This document shows, piece by piece, positions 16,506-24,158 of a stretch of 64,000 bases of DNA. A model generated the notes under the pieces. That model was not told the origin of the DNA and searched no databases. It worked only from the letters and a program-made list of their open reading frames with translations. The position numbers and the translations under genes are program-made. Numbering within the stretch: position 1 is the stretch's first letter; every line of letters starts with the position of its first letter. The stretch spans positions 1,323,260 to 1,387,259 of the forward strand of contig NZ_BMRB01000002.1 of NCBI RefSeq assembly GCF_014648415.1, given 5' to 3'. This stretch comes from Actinokineospora fastidiosa. Its GTDB lineage: Bacteria > Actinomycetota > Actinomycetes > Mycobacteriales > Pseudonocardiaceae.

Positions 16506-17953
16506 CCGTCGTCCGCGTCGAGGGTCTGCGTGCCGAGGCGCGGGGCCGCCCGCTCGTCGACGGGGTGGACCTCGCCGTCGAGGCCGGGCGGGTCCTGGCC
16601 GTCGTCGGCGAGTCGGGCAGCGGCAAGACCACCACCGGCATGGCCGTGCTCGGCGAAGCCGCCCCGGGCGTCACGGTCACCGGCACGGTGACCGTGACCG
16701 GCCGCGTCGGCTTCGTGCCCCAGCACCCCGCCGCCGCGCTCAACCCGGTGCGGCGCCTGCGGAAGGTGTTCCGCGAGCTCGGGCCGCCGGAGGCCGTCGC
16801 AGCCGCGCTGCGCCGCGCCCGGGTCGACCCCGACCTGCTGGACCGCTACCCCCACCAGCTCTCCGGCGGCCAGCAGCAGCGCGTCGTGCTCGCCCAGGTG
16901 CTCGTCGGCGATCCGGCGGTGATCGTCGCCGACGAGCCCACCACCGGCCAGGACGCGATCACCCGCGCCGAGGTCGTCGCCGAGCTGGCCGAGGTGGTCA
17001 ACCAGGGCGTCGCGCTGATCCTGCTGACCCACGACCTGGACGTGGTGCGCGCCCTCGCCGACGACGTCCTGGTGCTGCGCGCGGGCCGGGTCGTGGAGGC
17101 CGGGCCTGCCGACGACGTGCTCACCGTGCCGAGGGACCCGTACACCAGGGCGCTGATCGACGCCCAGCCCCGGCTCACCACGCCCGACGCCGCCGACTCC
17201 GCGCCGCCGCTGCTGCGCGTCGCGGGACTCACCGCCCGGCACCGCGCCGCCCACGTCCTGCACGGGGTGGACCTCGCGGTCGGCGCGGGCGAGTGCCTGG
17301 CCGTGGTCGGCCGCTCCGGCAGCGGCAAGACCACCCTGGGCCGCTGCCTGGCGGGCCTGCACGAGACCTACGACGGCGATGTCCTGCTCGACGGCCAGCC
17401 CCTGCCGCGCTCGCTGCGGAAACGCGACCGCGTCGCGGTGGCCCGCGTCCAGTACGTCTTCCAGGACGCGCGCGCCTCCTTCGACCCGCACCGCACGGTG
17501 GTCGAGCAGGTGGCGCGCACCGGGGTCCGGCTGCGCGGCATGACCGCGGCCGCGGCCCGCGAGTCGGCGCTGGAGCGCCTCGCCGAGGTCGGCGTCGACG
17601 CGGCGAAGGCCGAGCGCGCGCCGTCGGGCCTCTCCGGCGGCGAACTGCAGCGGTGCGCGCTGGTCCGCGCGCTGCTCGCCCAGCCCGACGTGCTCGTCTG
17701 CGACGAGATCACCTCCGGCCTGGACACGCTCACCCAGGCCGGGCTTCTCGACCTGCTCGCCGGGCTGACCTGCGCCGTCGTCCTGATCAGCCACGACATG
17801 GGCGTCGTGGCGCGGCTGGCCGACCGGGTCGCCGTCCTGCACGCGGGGCGGCTCGTGGAGCACGGCCCGGCGCACGCGGTGCTGGCCGCCCCCACCCATC
17901 CCGTCACCACCGGCCTGCTGGGCCACACCACCATCGAGGAGGCAAGCAAGTGA
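16502..17953 (+). CDS. Fused double ABC ATPase (NikD-NikE/DppD-DppF type)
   Basis: 483 residues from ATG 16502, holding two complete nucleotide-binding domains. Domain 1: Walker A GESGSGKTTTG, signature LSGGQQQR, Walker B VIVADEPTTGQD. Domain 2 (from about residue 235): Walker A GRSGSGKTTLG, signature LSGGELQR, Walker B VLVCDEITSGLD. In most Opp/Nik systems these are two proteins; here one chain supplies both. It energises uptake by the two permeases. The gene overlaps the following acetyltransferase gene by GTGA. Confidence 0.88.
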   Translation: MTVVRVEGLRAEARGRPLVDGVDLAVEAGRVLAVVGESGSGKTTTGMAVLGEAAPGVTVTGTVTVTGRVGFVPQHPAAALNPVRRLRKVFRELGPPEAVAAALRRARVDPDLLDRYPHQLSGGQQQRVVLAQVLVGDPAVIVADEPTTGQDAITRAEVVAELAEVVNQGVALILLTHDLDVVRALADDVLVLRAGRVVEAGPADDVLTVPRDPYTRALIDAQPRLTTPDAADSAPPLLRVAGLTARHRAAHVLHGVDLAVGAGECLAVVGRSGSGKTTLGRCLAGLHETYDGDVLLDGQPLPRSLRKRDRVAVARVQYVFQDARASFDPHRTVVEQVARTGVRLRGMTAAAARESALERLAEVGVDAAKAERAPSGLSGGELQRCALVRALLAQPDVLVCDEITSGLDTLTQAGLLDLLAGLTCAVVLISHDMGVVARLADRVAVLHAGRLVEHGPAHAVLAAPTHPVTTGLLGHTTIEEASK

Positions 17954-18510
17954 CAGAGCACGGCCCCTACAGCGTCCGCCGCGCCCGCGAGTCCGATATG
18001 GATGGCGCGCGCAGCGTCATGCTGGACACCTTCTACCACGACTTCGGCGTCGGCTACCGCCCCGAATGGCACGCCGACGTCATCGACATCGAGGGCAGCT
18101 ACCTGCGCGAGCCCCGGCACGCCCTGTTCGTGGCGTGCAAGGGCGACGAGGTCGTGGCGACCACCGCGGTCCGCGCGACCGGACCGGCGAGCCCGCCGCA
18201 CCCCCGGTGGATCGCCGAGAAGTACGCGGGCCCCGGCACCGCCCAGCTCTTCCGGGTGTACGTCCGCCCCGACCACCGCCGGGCAGGCCTGGCCCGCGCG
18301 CTGGTCGCCATGGCCGTGGAGTTCGTCGCGGCCGACCCGGCCTACGCCGCGCTCTACCTGCACACCGACACCCGCGTCCCCGGCGCGGAGCCCTTCTGGC
18401 GCGCGGTGGCCACCGAGATCCACGACGCCCGCGACGGCGACCACCGCACCCCGGAGACCGTCCACTTCGAGATCCCGCTGCGCCGCGGCGCCGCGCCGCG
18501 CGTGGTCTAG
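17950..18510 (+). CDS. GNAT family N-acetyltransferase, last gene of metallophore operon
   Basis: 186 residues from GTG 17950. The GNAT core is visible: SVRRARESDMDGARSVM at the N-terminus, LFRVYVRPDHRRAGLARALVAMAVEF with the acetyl-CoA-binding R/Q-x-x-G-x-G/A loop, and ALYLHTDTRVPGAEPFW. It could acylate a biosynthetic intermediate, or acetylate the imported chelate to release metal or give self-resistance. Its stop codon overlaps the stop of the convergent gene by four bases, which marks the operon end with no room for a hairpin terminator. Confidence 0.78.
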   Translation: MTEHGPYSVRRARESDMDGARSVMLDTFYHDFGVGYRPEWHADVIDIEGSYLREPRHALFVACKGDEVVATTAVRATGPASPPHPRWIAEKYAGPGTAQLFRVYVRPDHRRAGLARALVAMAVEFVAADPAYAALYLHTDTRVPGAEPFWRAVATEIHDARDGDHRTPETVHFEIPLRRGAAPRVV

Positions 18511-20033
18511 GGCAGCGCGAAGGCCACCGTGTCCGCATCGCCGACGGACGAGGCGCGGTGGACTCCCGTGAAGACGACGAAGAGGCCGTCGCGCAGGAAG
18601 GCCAGCTGGTTGTCCCCGCGGAAGGCGAACGACCGGACGTGGGTGTTCAGGCGGTCGTCCTCGTGGGCCTTCGGTCCGATCGGCATCAGCGGCGCGAGCG
18701 CGCCGGTGTCGGGATCGACCGAGTAGAGGATCCCCATGCCGCCGTTGGGATCCTCGGGCCGGTAGGCGGCCACGCTGCCGTCGGCGGTGGCCACCAGGCT
18801 CAGCGTGCGGCCCGGCTCGATCCCCGTGCGCCACGCCCGCTCCCCGGTGCCCAGGTCGAACGCCACGAGCTCGTTGCGGCGGTCCGTGGCCTCCATCCCG
18901 GGAGCTGCCCGCGGGTCGCCGGGGTTCACCCGGACCATGACGGTCGTGAGGATCACCTTGTCGCCGACCACCTTCGCCATCTCGCAGACGCCCATCGCCC
19001 ATCCGTCGCAGGCCGACATGTAGTCGCCCCGTGTCCCCCCGGTGTACTCGGCGATCCGCACCGTCCTGCCCGAGTCCGGGTCCACCCGCATCAGCCGGGT
19101 GTCGCTGCCCGAGTGCCCCAGCTCGACCACGAGCGGGTCGAGCGACAGCACGCCCAGCACCGGCAGCGGCTCCCCGTCATCGCCCTGGGGCGTGACCCAC
19201 TCCCAGACCATCTTCAGGTCGGCGCCGAACGAGCGGAGCCGGATGTCGCTCTCCTCGCCGTTGTCGCACTCGGCCTGGGCGAGCAGCAGATCGCCGAACA
19301 GCGCGGCCTTGGTCGACTTGCAGGCCGCGTCCGGCTTCGGCGTCGACCGGACCGCGCCGTCGTCGATGGCGAGGACGCGCGTGCCCGCCCGGCTCGGGAT
19401 CACGACGTGCTCCCCGAACACCACCGGCACGTCGATCCGCACCGGCACGCGCTCGATCGGCGGGAGGTCGACGGTGAAGACCTCCCTGCCCGCGCCGATG
19501 TCGACCACCGTCAGCTTCTCGCACGTCTGCGGCGACTTGTCACCGGTGGCGACCAGCAGCGCGACCCGCAGGCCGGAATGCCCGACCGACGACGGGCACC
19601 GGTCGTCGTCGACCTCGCCGACGGGAAGCTCCCACGCCGTCTCGCCGGTCTTCAGCTCGTAGGCCACCACCCGGCCGGGCAGCCTGCGCACCAGGTGCTT
19701 GTCGGTCACCCAGTGGTCGTCGGCCCCGACGGCCTCCGGCGCCAGTCCCTGATCGACCTGCCAGACCACCTCGGCGGCGCCGACGGCCTCGACCGCGGCC
19801 GCGTGCTCGTCGCCCCCGGCCGTGCCGCCCCCGCCGTCGCCGCGCGTCCACAGCCACACACCCGCCGCCGCGGCGATGACGACCACCGCGGCGACGACGC
19901 TGACGACGATGATCCCCGTCTGCCTCTTGGGCGGCGGTGGAGTCCACTGAGGACCGGGCGGCGGGTAGGCGCCGTACGGGCCCGCAGGGTACTGCTGCGG
20001 TGGCCGACGGCCTCGCGGATCATGGTAGGTCAT
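18507..20033 (-). CDS. Membrane-anchored PQQ-like beta-propeller protein
   Basis: 508 residues from ATG 20033 (an upstream in-frame extension to 20153 is less likely). It has a proline/tyrosine/glycine-rich cytoplasmic start (PPQQYPAGPYGAYPPPGPQ), one transmembrane helix (about residues 38-60) and an outer domain of repeated blades such as VVAYELKTGETAWELPVG and LVAFDLGTGERAWRTGIE, typical of PQQ-like quinoprotein propellers. Such propellers are usually binding scaffolds, not enzymes, in actinobacteria. It overlaps the convergent acetyltransferase by four bases. Role unknown. Confidence 0.78.
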   Translation of the reverse strand: MTYHDPRGRRPPQQYPAGPYGAYPPPGPQWTPPPPKRQTGIIVVSVVAAVVVIAAAAGVWLWTRGDGGGGTAGGDEHAAAVEAVGAAEVVWQVDQGLAPEAVGADDHWVTDKHLVRRLPGRVVAYELKTGETAWELPVGEVDDDRCPSSVGHSGLRVALLVATGDKSPQTCEKLTVVDIGAGREVFTVDLPPIERVPVRIDVPVVFGEHVVIPSRAGTRVLAIDDGAVRSTPKPDAACKSTKAALFGDLLLAQAECDNGEESDIRLRSFGADLKMVWEWVTPQGDDGEPLPVLGVLSLDPLVVELGHSGSDTRLMRVDPDSGRTVRIAEYTGGTRGDYMSACDGWAMGVCEMAKVVGDKVILTTVMVRVNPGDPRAAPGMEATDRRNELVAFDLGTGERAWRTGIEPGRTLSLVATADGSVAAYRPEDPNGGMGILYSVDPDTGALAPLMPIGPKAHEDDRLNTHVRSFAFRGDNQLAFLRDGLFVVFTGVHRASSVGDADTVAFALP

Positions 20034-20184
20034 GGGACTGCCATCCTGGACTTTGCCGACCCCTGCGCGGCAAAGCTCCCCCGCACCAAGGCGAACGTGT
20101 TGTCGCTGATCGACAGTAAGTGCGGGGCGACGCCCGTGATGTCGGGCGAACACCCGACAGCGCGCGGTGACGCGCGTTACACGA

Positions 20185-21081
20185 TCACTCCCGGCTGGCG
20201 CGCAGCTCGGTCAGGACCAGGTCGATGACCGGCGAGTCCTGGGCGCCCTCGGGCACAGCGGCGAAGAGGTGGCGGCGCGGCGCCGGATCGGCGATGGGCC
20301 GGACGACCAGGCCGTCGGGCAGGGAGCGCTGCGCCAGGCGCGGGATCAGCGCCACGCCGTGGCCGTGCGCGACGAGCTGGGCCACGGCCTGCCAGTCGTT
20401 GGTCTGGTGGACGATGTCGGGCACGAACCCGGCGGCGGCGCACGCGGTGGCGGTGATCGCCCCGCAGCACCCCTGGCCGTCGCCGGACACCCAGGGCTCG
20501 GTCGCCAGCGCGGTGAGCGCGATCCGCTCCTCACCCGCCAGGGGGTGATCAGCGGGCAGGGCGGCGTCCAGTTCGTCCGGGCCGAGGTCGACGCGGTGGT
20601 AGCGCGGGTCCGCGGTCGCGGGGGACCCGGCGAAGCTCACCGCGAGCCCGACGGTGATCCGTCCCGCGTCGAGCTGGTCGAAGAGGGCGGGCGGCTCGGC
20701 CTCGCACAGCCGGATCCGCAGCGCCGGGGCCGCGGCGCGGACGCGGTCCAGGAACCGCGGGAGCAGCCCGGTGATCGCGGTGGGGAACGCGCCGACGGTG
20801 ACCGCGCCGTGGGTGACGTCGTCCCAGGAGTCCAGGTCGTGGCGGGCGCGCTCGATCCGGGCGAAGACGGCGTCCGCGTGGTCGAGCAGCCGCCGGGCGC
20901 GGGGCGTCAGCACCACCCGCCTGCCCTCGGGCCGGGTCACCGGGAACCCGAGGTGCCGGGAGAGCCCGGCGAGCTGTTGGGACACCGCCGAGGCCGTCAG
21001 GTGCAGGGCCGCCGCGGTCGCGGTGACGCTCCCCCGCTCCCGGAACTCCCGCAGCACCCGCAGCCGCCGCAGGTCGTCCAT
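20185..21081 (-). CDS. LysR family transcriptional regulator
   Basis: 298 residues if started at ATG 21081, which gives the usual LysR opening (DLRRLRVLREFRERGSVTATAAALHLTASAVSQQLAGL, winged helix-turn-helix); an in-frame ATG at 21105 adds eight residues. The effector-binding domain runs from about residue 85 to the end (VTVGAFPTAITGLLPRFL). It is divergent from an oxidoreductase gene across about 75 bp, the usual arrangement for a LysR regulator and its target. Effector unknown. Confidence 0.85.
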   Translation of the reverse strand: MDDLRRLRVLREFRERGSVTATAAALHLTASAVSQQLAGLSRHLGFPVTRPEGRRVVLTPRARRLLDHADAVFARIERARHDLDSWDDVTHGAVTVGAFPTAITGLLPRFLDRVRAAAPALRIRLCEAEPPALFDQLDAGRITVGLAVSFAGSPATADPRYHRVDLGPDELDAALPADHPLAGEERIALTALATEPWVSGDGQGCCGAITATACAAAGFVPDIVHQTNDWQAVAQLVAHGHGVALIPRLAQRSLPDGLVVRPIADPAPRRHLFAAVPEGAQDSPVIDLVLTELRASRE

Positions 21082-21155
21082 GAAGTCGACGCTTAACGGT
21101 GTCATTCACACATCGTAGCTGGACCTAACGCGTCACCGGCCGCAAGCTTGGGGCC

Positions 21156-22109
21156 ATGGGCGACCTGAGACTGGGCATCGTCGGGCTGGGCGCGATGGGC
21201 GCGGAGATGCTCGCCGTCGCCGCCGCGCACCCGGACTTCACCGTGCCGCTGGCGGCCGACCTCGACGACGGCGCGGTCGCCCGGCTCGCCCCCGCCCATC
21301 CGGGCGTCGCCTTCGGCACGGACCCCTGGGCGGTGGTCGACGCCCCCGACCTGGACGCCGTCTACCTCGCCACCCCGCCGTCGTCGCACGCTCCCCTGGC
21401 CGTCGCCGCGCTCGACGCGGGCAAGGCGGTGTTCAGCGAGAAGCCGCTGGCCATCGGCCTCGCCGACGGGCGGCGCATGCGGGACGCCGCCGCGCGTGCC
21501 GGACGGGCCAACGCGGTGAACTTCGCCCTGTCCGACCGTCACGCCGTCCTCGAGGTCGAACGCCTGCTCCATGGGGGTGGGGCAGGAACGGTCCTCGGCG
21601 TCGACATCCGGCTGGCGTTCCCGCGTTGGCCCCGCGACTTCCAGTCCGGGGCCGACTGGCTGGCGGGGCGGGCGCAGGGCGGCTTCCTCCGGGAGGTGGT
21701 GTCCCACTTCGTCTACCTCACCGACCGCCTGCTCGGCCCGCTCCGCGTGGACCAGGTGAGCACCGACTATCCGGCCGACGGCAGCGAGACCGCCGCACAC
21801 GGACTGCTCCGCGCGGGCGACACACCCGTGCGCGTCGCCGCCATCGCCGGACAGGCCGGACCCGAGCTGTACGAATGGGTCCTCTGGGGCACCCGGCGCT
21901 CTTACCTGCTGCGCGACTGGTCCGAGCTCTACACCTCCGATGGCGGCGACTGGCGCCCGGTGCCGCTGACCGGCGACCGCGGCTCCGAGCACACCCGCCT
22001 CACCCTGTTCGCCGCCGCGATGCGCGGCGAGCACCCCGCCGACCTGGCCGACTTCGCCACCGCCCTGCGGGTCCAGGAGGTCGTCGAGTCGTTCCACCGG
22101 ACCGGCTGA
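21156..22109 (+). CDS. Gfo/Idh/MocA family oxidoreductase
   Basis: 317 residues. The N-terminal Rossmann motif LGIVGLGAMGAEMLAVAA binds NAD(P), and FSEKPLAIGLADGRRM carries the family EKP motif, where the lysine serves catalysis and cofactor placement. The C-terminal alpha/beta domain includes GGFLREVVSHFVYLTDRLLGP with the active-site histidine. Family members oxidise or reduce sugars, inositols or other polyols. Probably controlled by the divergent LysR gene. Substrate not known. Confidence 0.83.
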   Translation: MGDLRLGIVGLGAMGAEMLAVAAAHPDFTVPLAADLDDGAVARLAPAHPGVAFGTDPWAVVDAPDLDAVYLATPPSSHAPLAVAALDAGKAVFSEKPLAIGLADGRRMRDAAARAGRANAVNFALSDRHAVLEVERLLHGGGAGTVLGVDIRLAFPRWPRDFQSGADWLAGRAQGGFLREVVSHFVYLTDRLLGPLRVDQVSTDYPADGSETAAHGLLRAGDTPVRVAAIAGQAGPELYEWVLWGTRRSYLLRDWSELYTSDGGDWRPVPLTGDRGSEHTRLTLFAAAMRGEHPADLADFATALRVQEVVESFHRTG

Positions 22110-22150
22110 CCTGCCGCCGAGCCGCCATGCCCGAGAAGGGCGGCGGCCGG

Positions 22151-22579
22151 TCAGGCGAGCCGCGGCAGGGGCATCAGCGCGTCCACCGCGTACGGCGCCA
22201 GCCGGGCGGCCAGGTCCTCCTGGGGACGCCGGGGCGACACCAGCCTCGGCTGCTGGAGCCTGCCGTCGAACAGCCCGCGCACCCAGCGCGCCACCTTGTG
22301 CGGCGCGGGCAGCAGGTCGTGGCCGAACCACGCCTGGACGAGCAGGTCCTCGCCGCTGTGCGTCTCGACCGCGGCGGCCCAGCCGCGCTCGTCGTCCCAC
22401 AGCAGGGCCACGTCGCGGTCGGGATAGCCCGGCAGCCGACCGTCCAGCGCGAGGTAGACGCCCAGCGGCTCGGCCTGCACGTAGGAGCACTCCCCGGACA
22501 ACCCCAGCCGCTCGGTCACCTCCCGGACGTACCCGTGCAGGCCCCGCACCACCAAGTCGTCGAAATCCACCTTCACCAC
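22151..22579 (-). CDS. DUF6292 family protein
   Basis: 142 residues from GTG 22579, chosen because GAAGAGG lies upstream and the protein then begins VVKVDFDDLVVRGLHGYVREVTERLG, as in this actinobacterial family. The upstream extension in the same frame is arginine-rich and unlikely to be translated. A DUF6292-like core with the strand RDVALLWDDERGWAAAVE is seen. These proteins are common in Pseudonocardiales; function unknown. Confidence 0.65.
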   Translation of the reverse strand: MVKVDFDDLVVRGLHGYVREVTERLGLSGECSYVQAEPLGVYLALDGRLPGYPDRDVALLWDDERGWAAAVETHSGEDLLVQAWFGHDLLPAPHKVARWVRGLFDGRLQQPRLVSPRRPQEDLAARLAPYAVDALMPLPRLA

Positions 22580-22685
22580 TCGCCGCCTCTTCCCGAACCG
22601 CCGACCACTCCGGCGCCGCGATCGAATTCCCCGCCCCGGCGAGCGGCCAAACGGTACGCTGACAGTGATCAGCGTCACGTTCGGG

Positions 22686-23963
22686 TCACGGATTCGACGC
22701 GAGGCCCACCCGCAGCGTGCCGGTCCCGGCGAAGGCGGTGTTCACGTAGCCGGTCAGCCATCCGCAGCCCACGAACTCCGGCATCGTGAACGCCCCGCTC
22801 ACCCCGGTCAACGGCCCGGAGAGCGGGATGTCGACCGGCGCGGCGGCGCGGCAGTCCGGGGTCGGGTGCGGCGTGCCGAACCAGCTGATCGTCGGCGCGG
22901 ACAGGGTGGTGGTCAGCCTGCCCGTGAGCACGCCGTCGGCGAGCGCGCCGGTGATCTCGGCGGGGCCGAACTCGACGGCGACCCGCATGCCGCCCCACAC
23001 CGTCGCGCTGGACGCGTCGAGCGCGCCGGTCGCGGTGAGGGTGCCGCCGTCGAGGGTGGCGCTGAGCGCGCCCGCCACCGGGAGGTCCGCGCGCCAGGGG
23101 CCGAGCACGGCCGCGCCCGTGACGCGGTAGACGAGCCGGTCGGGCGCGGTCCGCACGAACACCGGGACGCTCGCGTCGCTCTCCTGCCCGATGGTGTCCC
23201 GCGAGCGGACGGTCACGGGGTACTCGGTGTCCGGCCGGAGCCCGGTGATGGTCGCGCGCGGTTGCAGGACGGTCGCCACGACGTCGTGCCCGACGTACAC
23301 CGCGTAGTCGCGGATCGGCAGGAGCGTGCTCGACGCCGTCCACTCCACGGTGACCGTGCCCGGGTCGGTCGCGGTCCGCGTGATCACCGGTCGGGGCGGC
23401 CGCTCGTCGATGACGTTGTCCACCCGCACCGCGCCCATCACCCTGTCCTGGCCGGGCGCGGGCGCGCACCCGAACTCGACGGGCTCGGACCACTGCCGCC
23501 CGTCCGACACCGACCAGGTCACGGTCGCCTCGCCTGCGGAGAACTCGGTGAGCCCGAGCGCCACGTCGAACACGTGCCTCGGGAACACGCCGTGCGCGGT
23601 GAACGCGAAGCCGCCCTCGTCCGGCACGGCGGTCTCCGGGATGTCCCCGCCGACGCCGCGTGCCTCGTCGGCGAAGGCCACCGACAGCTCCAGATGACCC
23701 CGCACCGCGCGGACCCCGTCCGCCCGCAGCGCGGCGGCCACCTCGGCGGGAACCGACACCTCGGTGGACACCAGGAACGGCGCGGTCGGCACCCGAGGCC
23801 ACGCCCGCACCGGAAGCTGTTCCCGGACAACCACACCGAGGGACACCGCCCCGACGTCGGGCATCGCGCACCCGTAGGTCAGATCACCCGTGTCCGCCGC
23901 GGCGACGGGCACACCGGCCCAGCCGGACACCGCGACCAGCGCCGCGACAAGGAGCCTTCGCAT
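22686..23963 (-). CDS. Secreted DUF6801/fibronectin III-like protein
   Basis: 425 residues from ATG 23963, with a signal peptide (RRLLVAALVAVSGWAGVPVAAA). The first region (YGCAMPDVGAVSLGVVVREQLP) resembles DUF6801, followed by a chitin-binding-like strand set, a fibronectin type III domain (about 190-275, PRPVITRTATDPGTVTVEWTAS) and a second beta domain ending with cysteines. Likely an exported structural or adhesive protein of the cell surface. No catalytic motif seen. Confidence 0.65.
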   Translation of the reverse strand: MRRLLVAALVAVSGWAGVPVAAADTGDLTYGCAMPDVGAVSLGVVVREQLPVRAWPRVPTAPFLVSTEVSVPAEVAAALRADGVRAVRGHLELSVAFADEARGVGGDIPETAVPDEGGFAFTAHGVFPRHVFDVALGLTEFSAGEATVTWSVSDGRQWSEPVEFGCAPAPGQDRVMGAVRVDNVIDERPPRPVITRTATDPGTVTVEWTASSTLLPIRDYAVYVGHDVVATVLQPRATITGLRPDTEYPVTVRSRDTIGQESDASVPVFVRTAPDRLVYRVTGAAVLGPWRADLPVAGALSATLDGGTLTATGALDASSATVWGGMRVAVEFGPAEITGALADGVLTGRLTTTLSAPTISWFGTPHPTPDCRAAAPVDIPLSGPLTGVSGAFTMPEFVGCGWLTGYVNTAFAGTGTLRVGLASNP

Positions 23964-24158
23964 AGCAGCATGATCAGCACTCGCTCTCCGCCGGGACACC
24001 GCTGAACGTCCCCTCGCGCAGTGCTCCGCCACGGCTGCCGTGCATCTGGACGTCCGAGCGTCGGATTACCGACAGTGACCACCGGTTCGTGGAATGGACG
24101 ACCGGTCCGACGCGTGTTGCGGTTGGTGGGCAGAGGTTCCCCGCATCCGGAGGTCATC

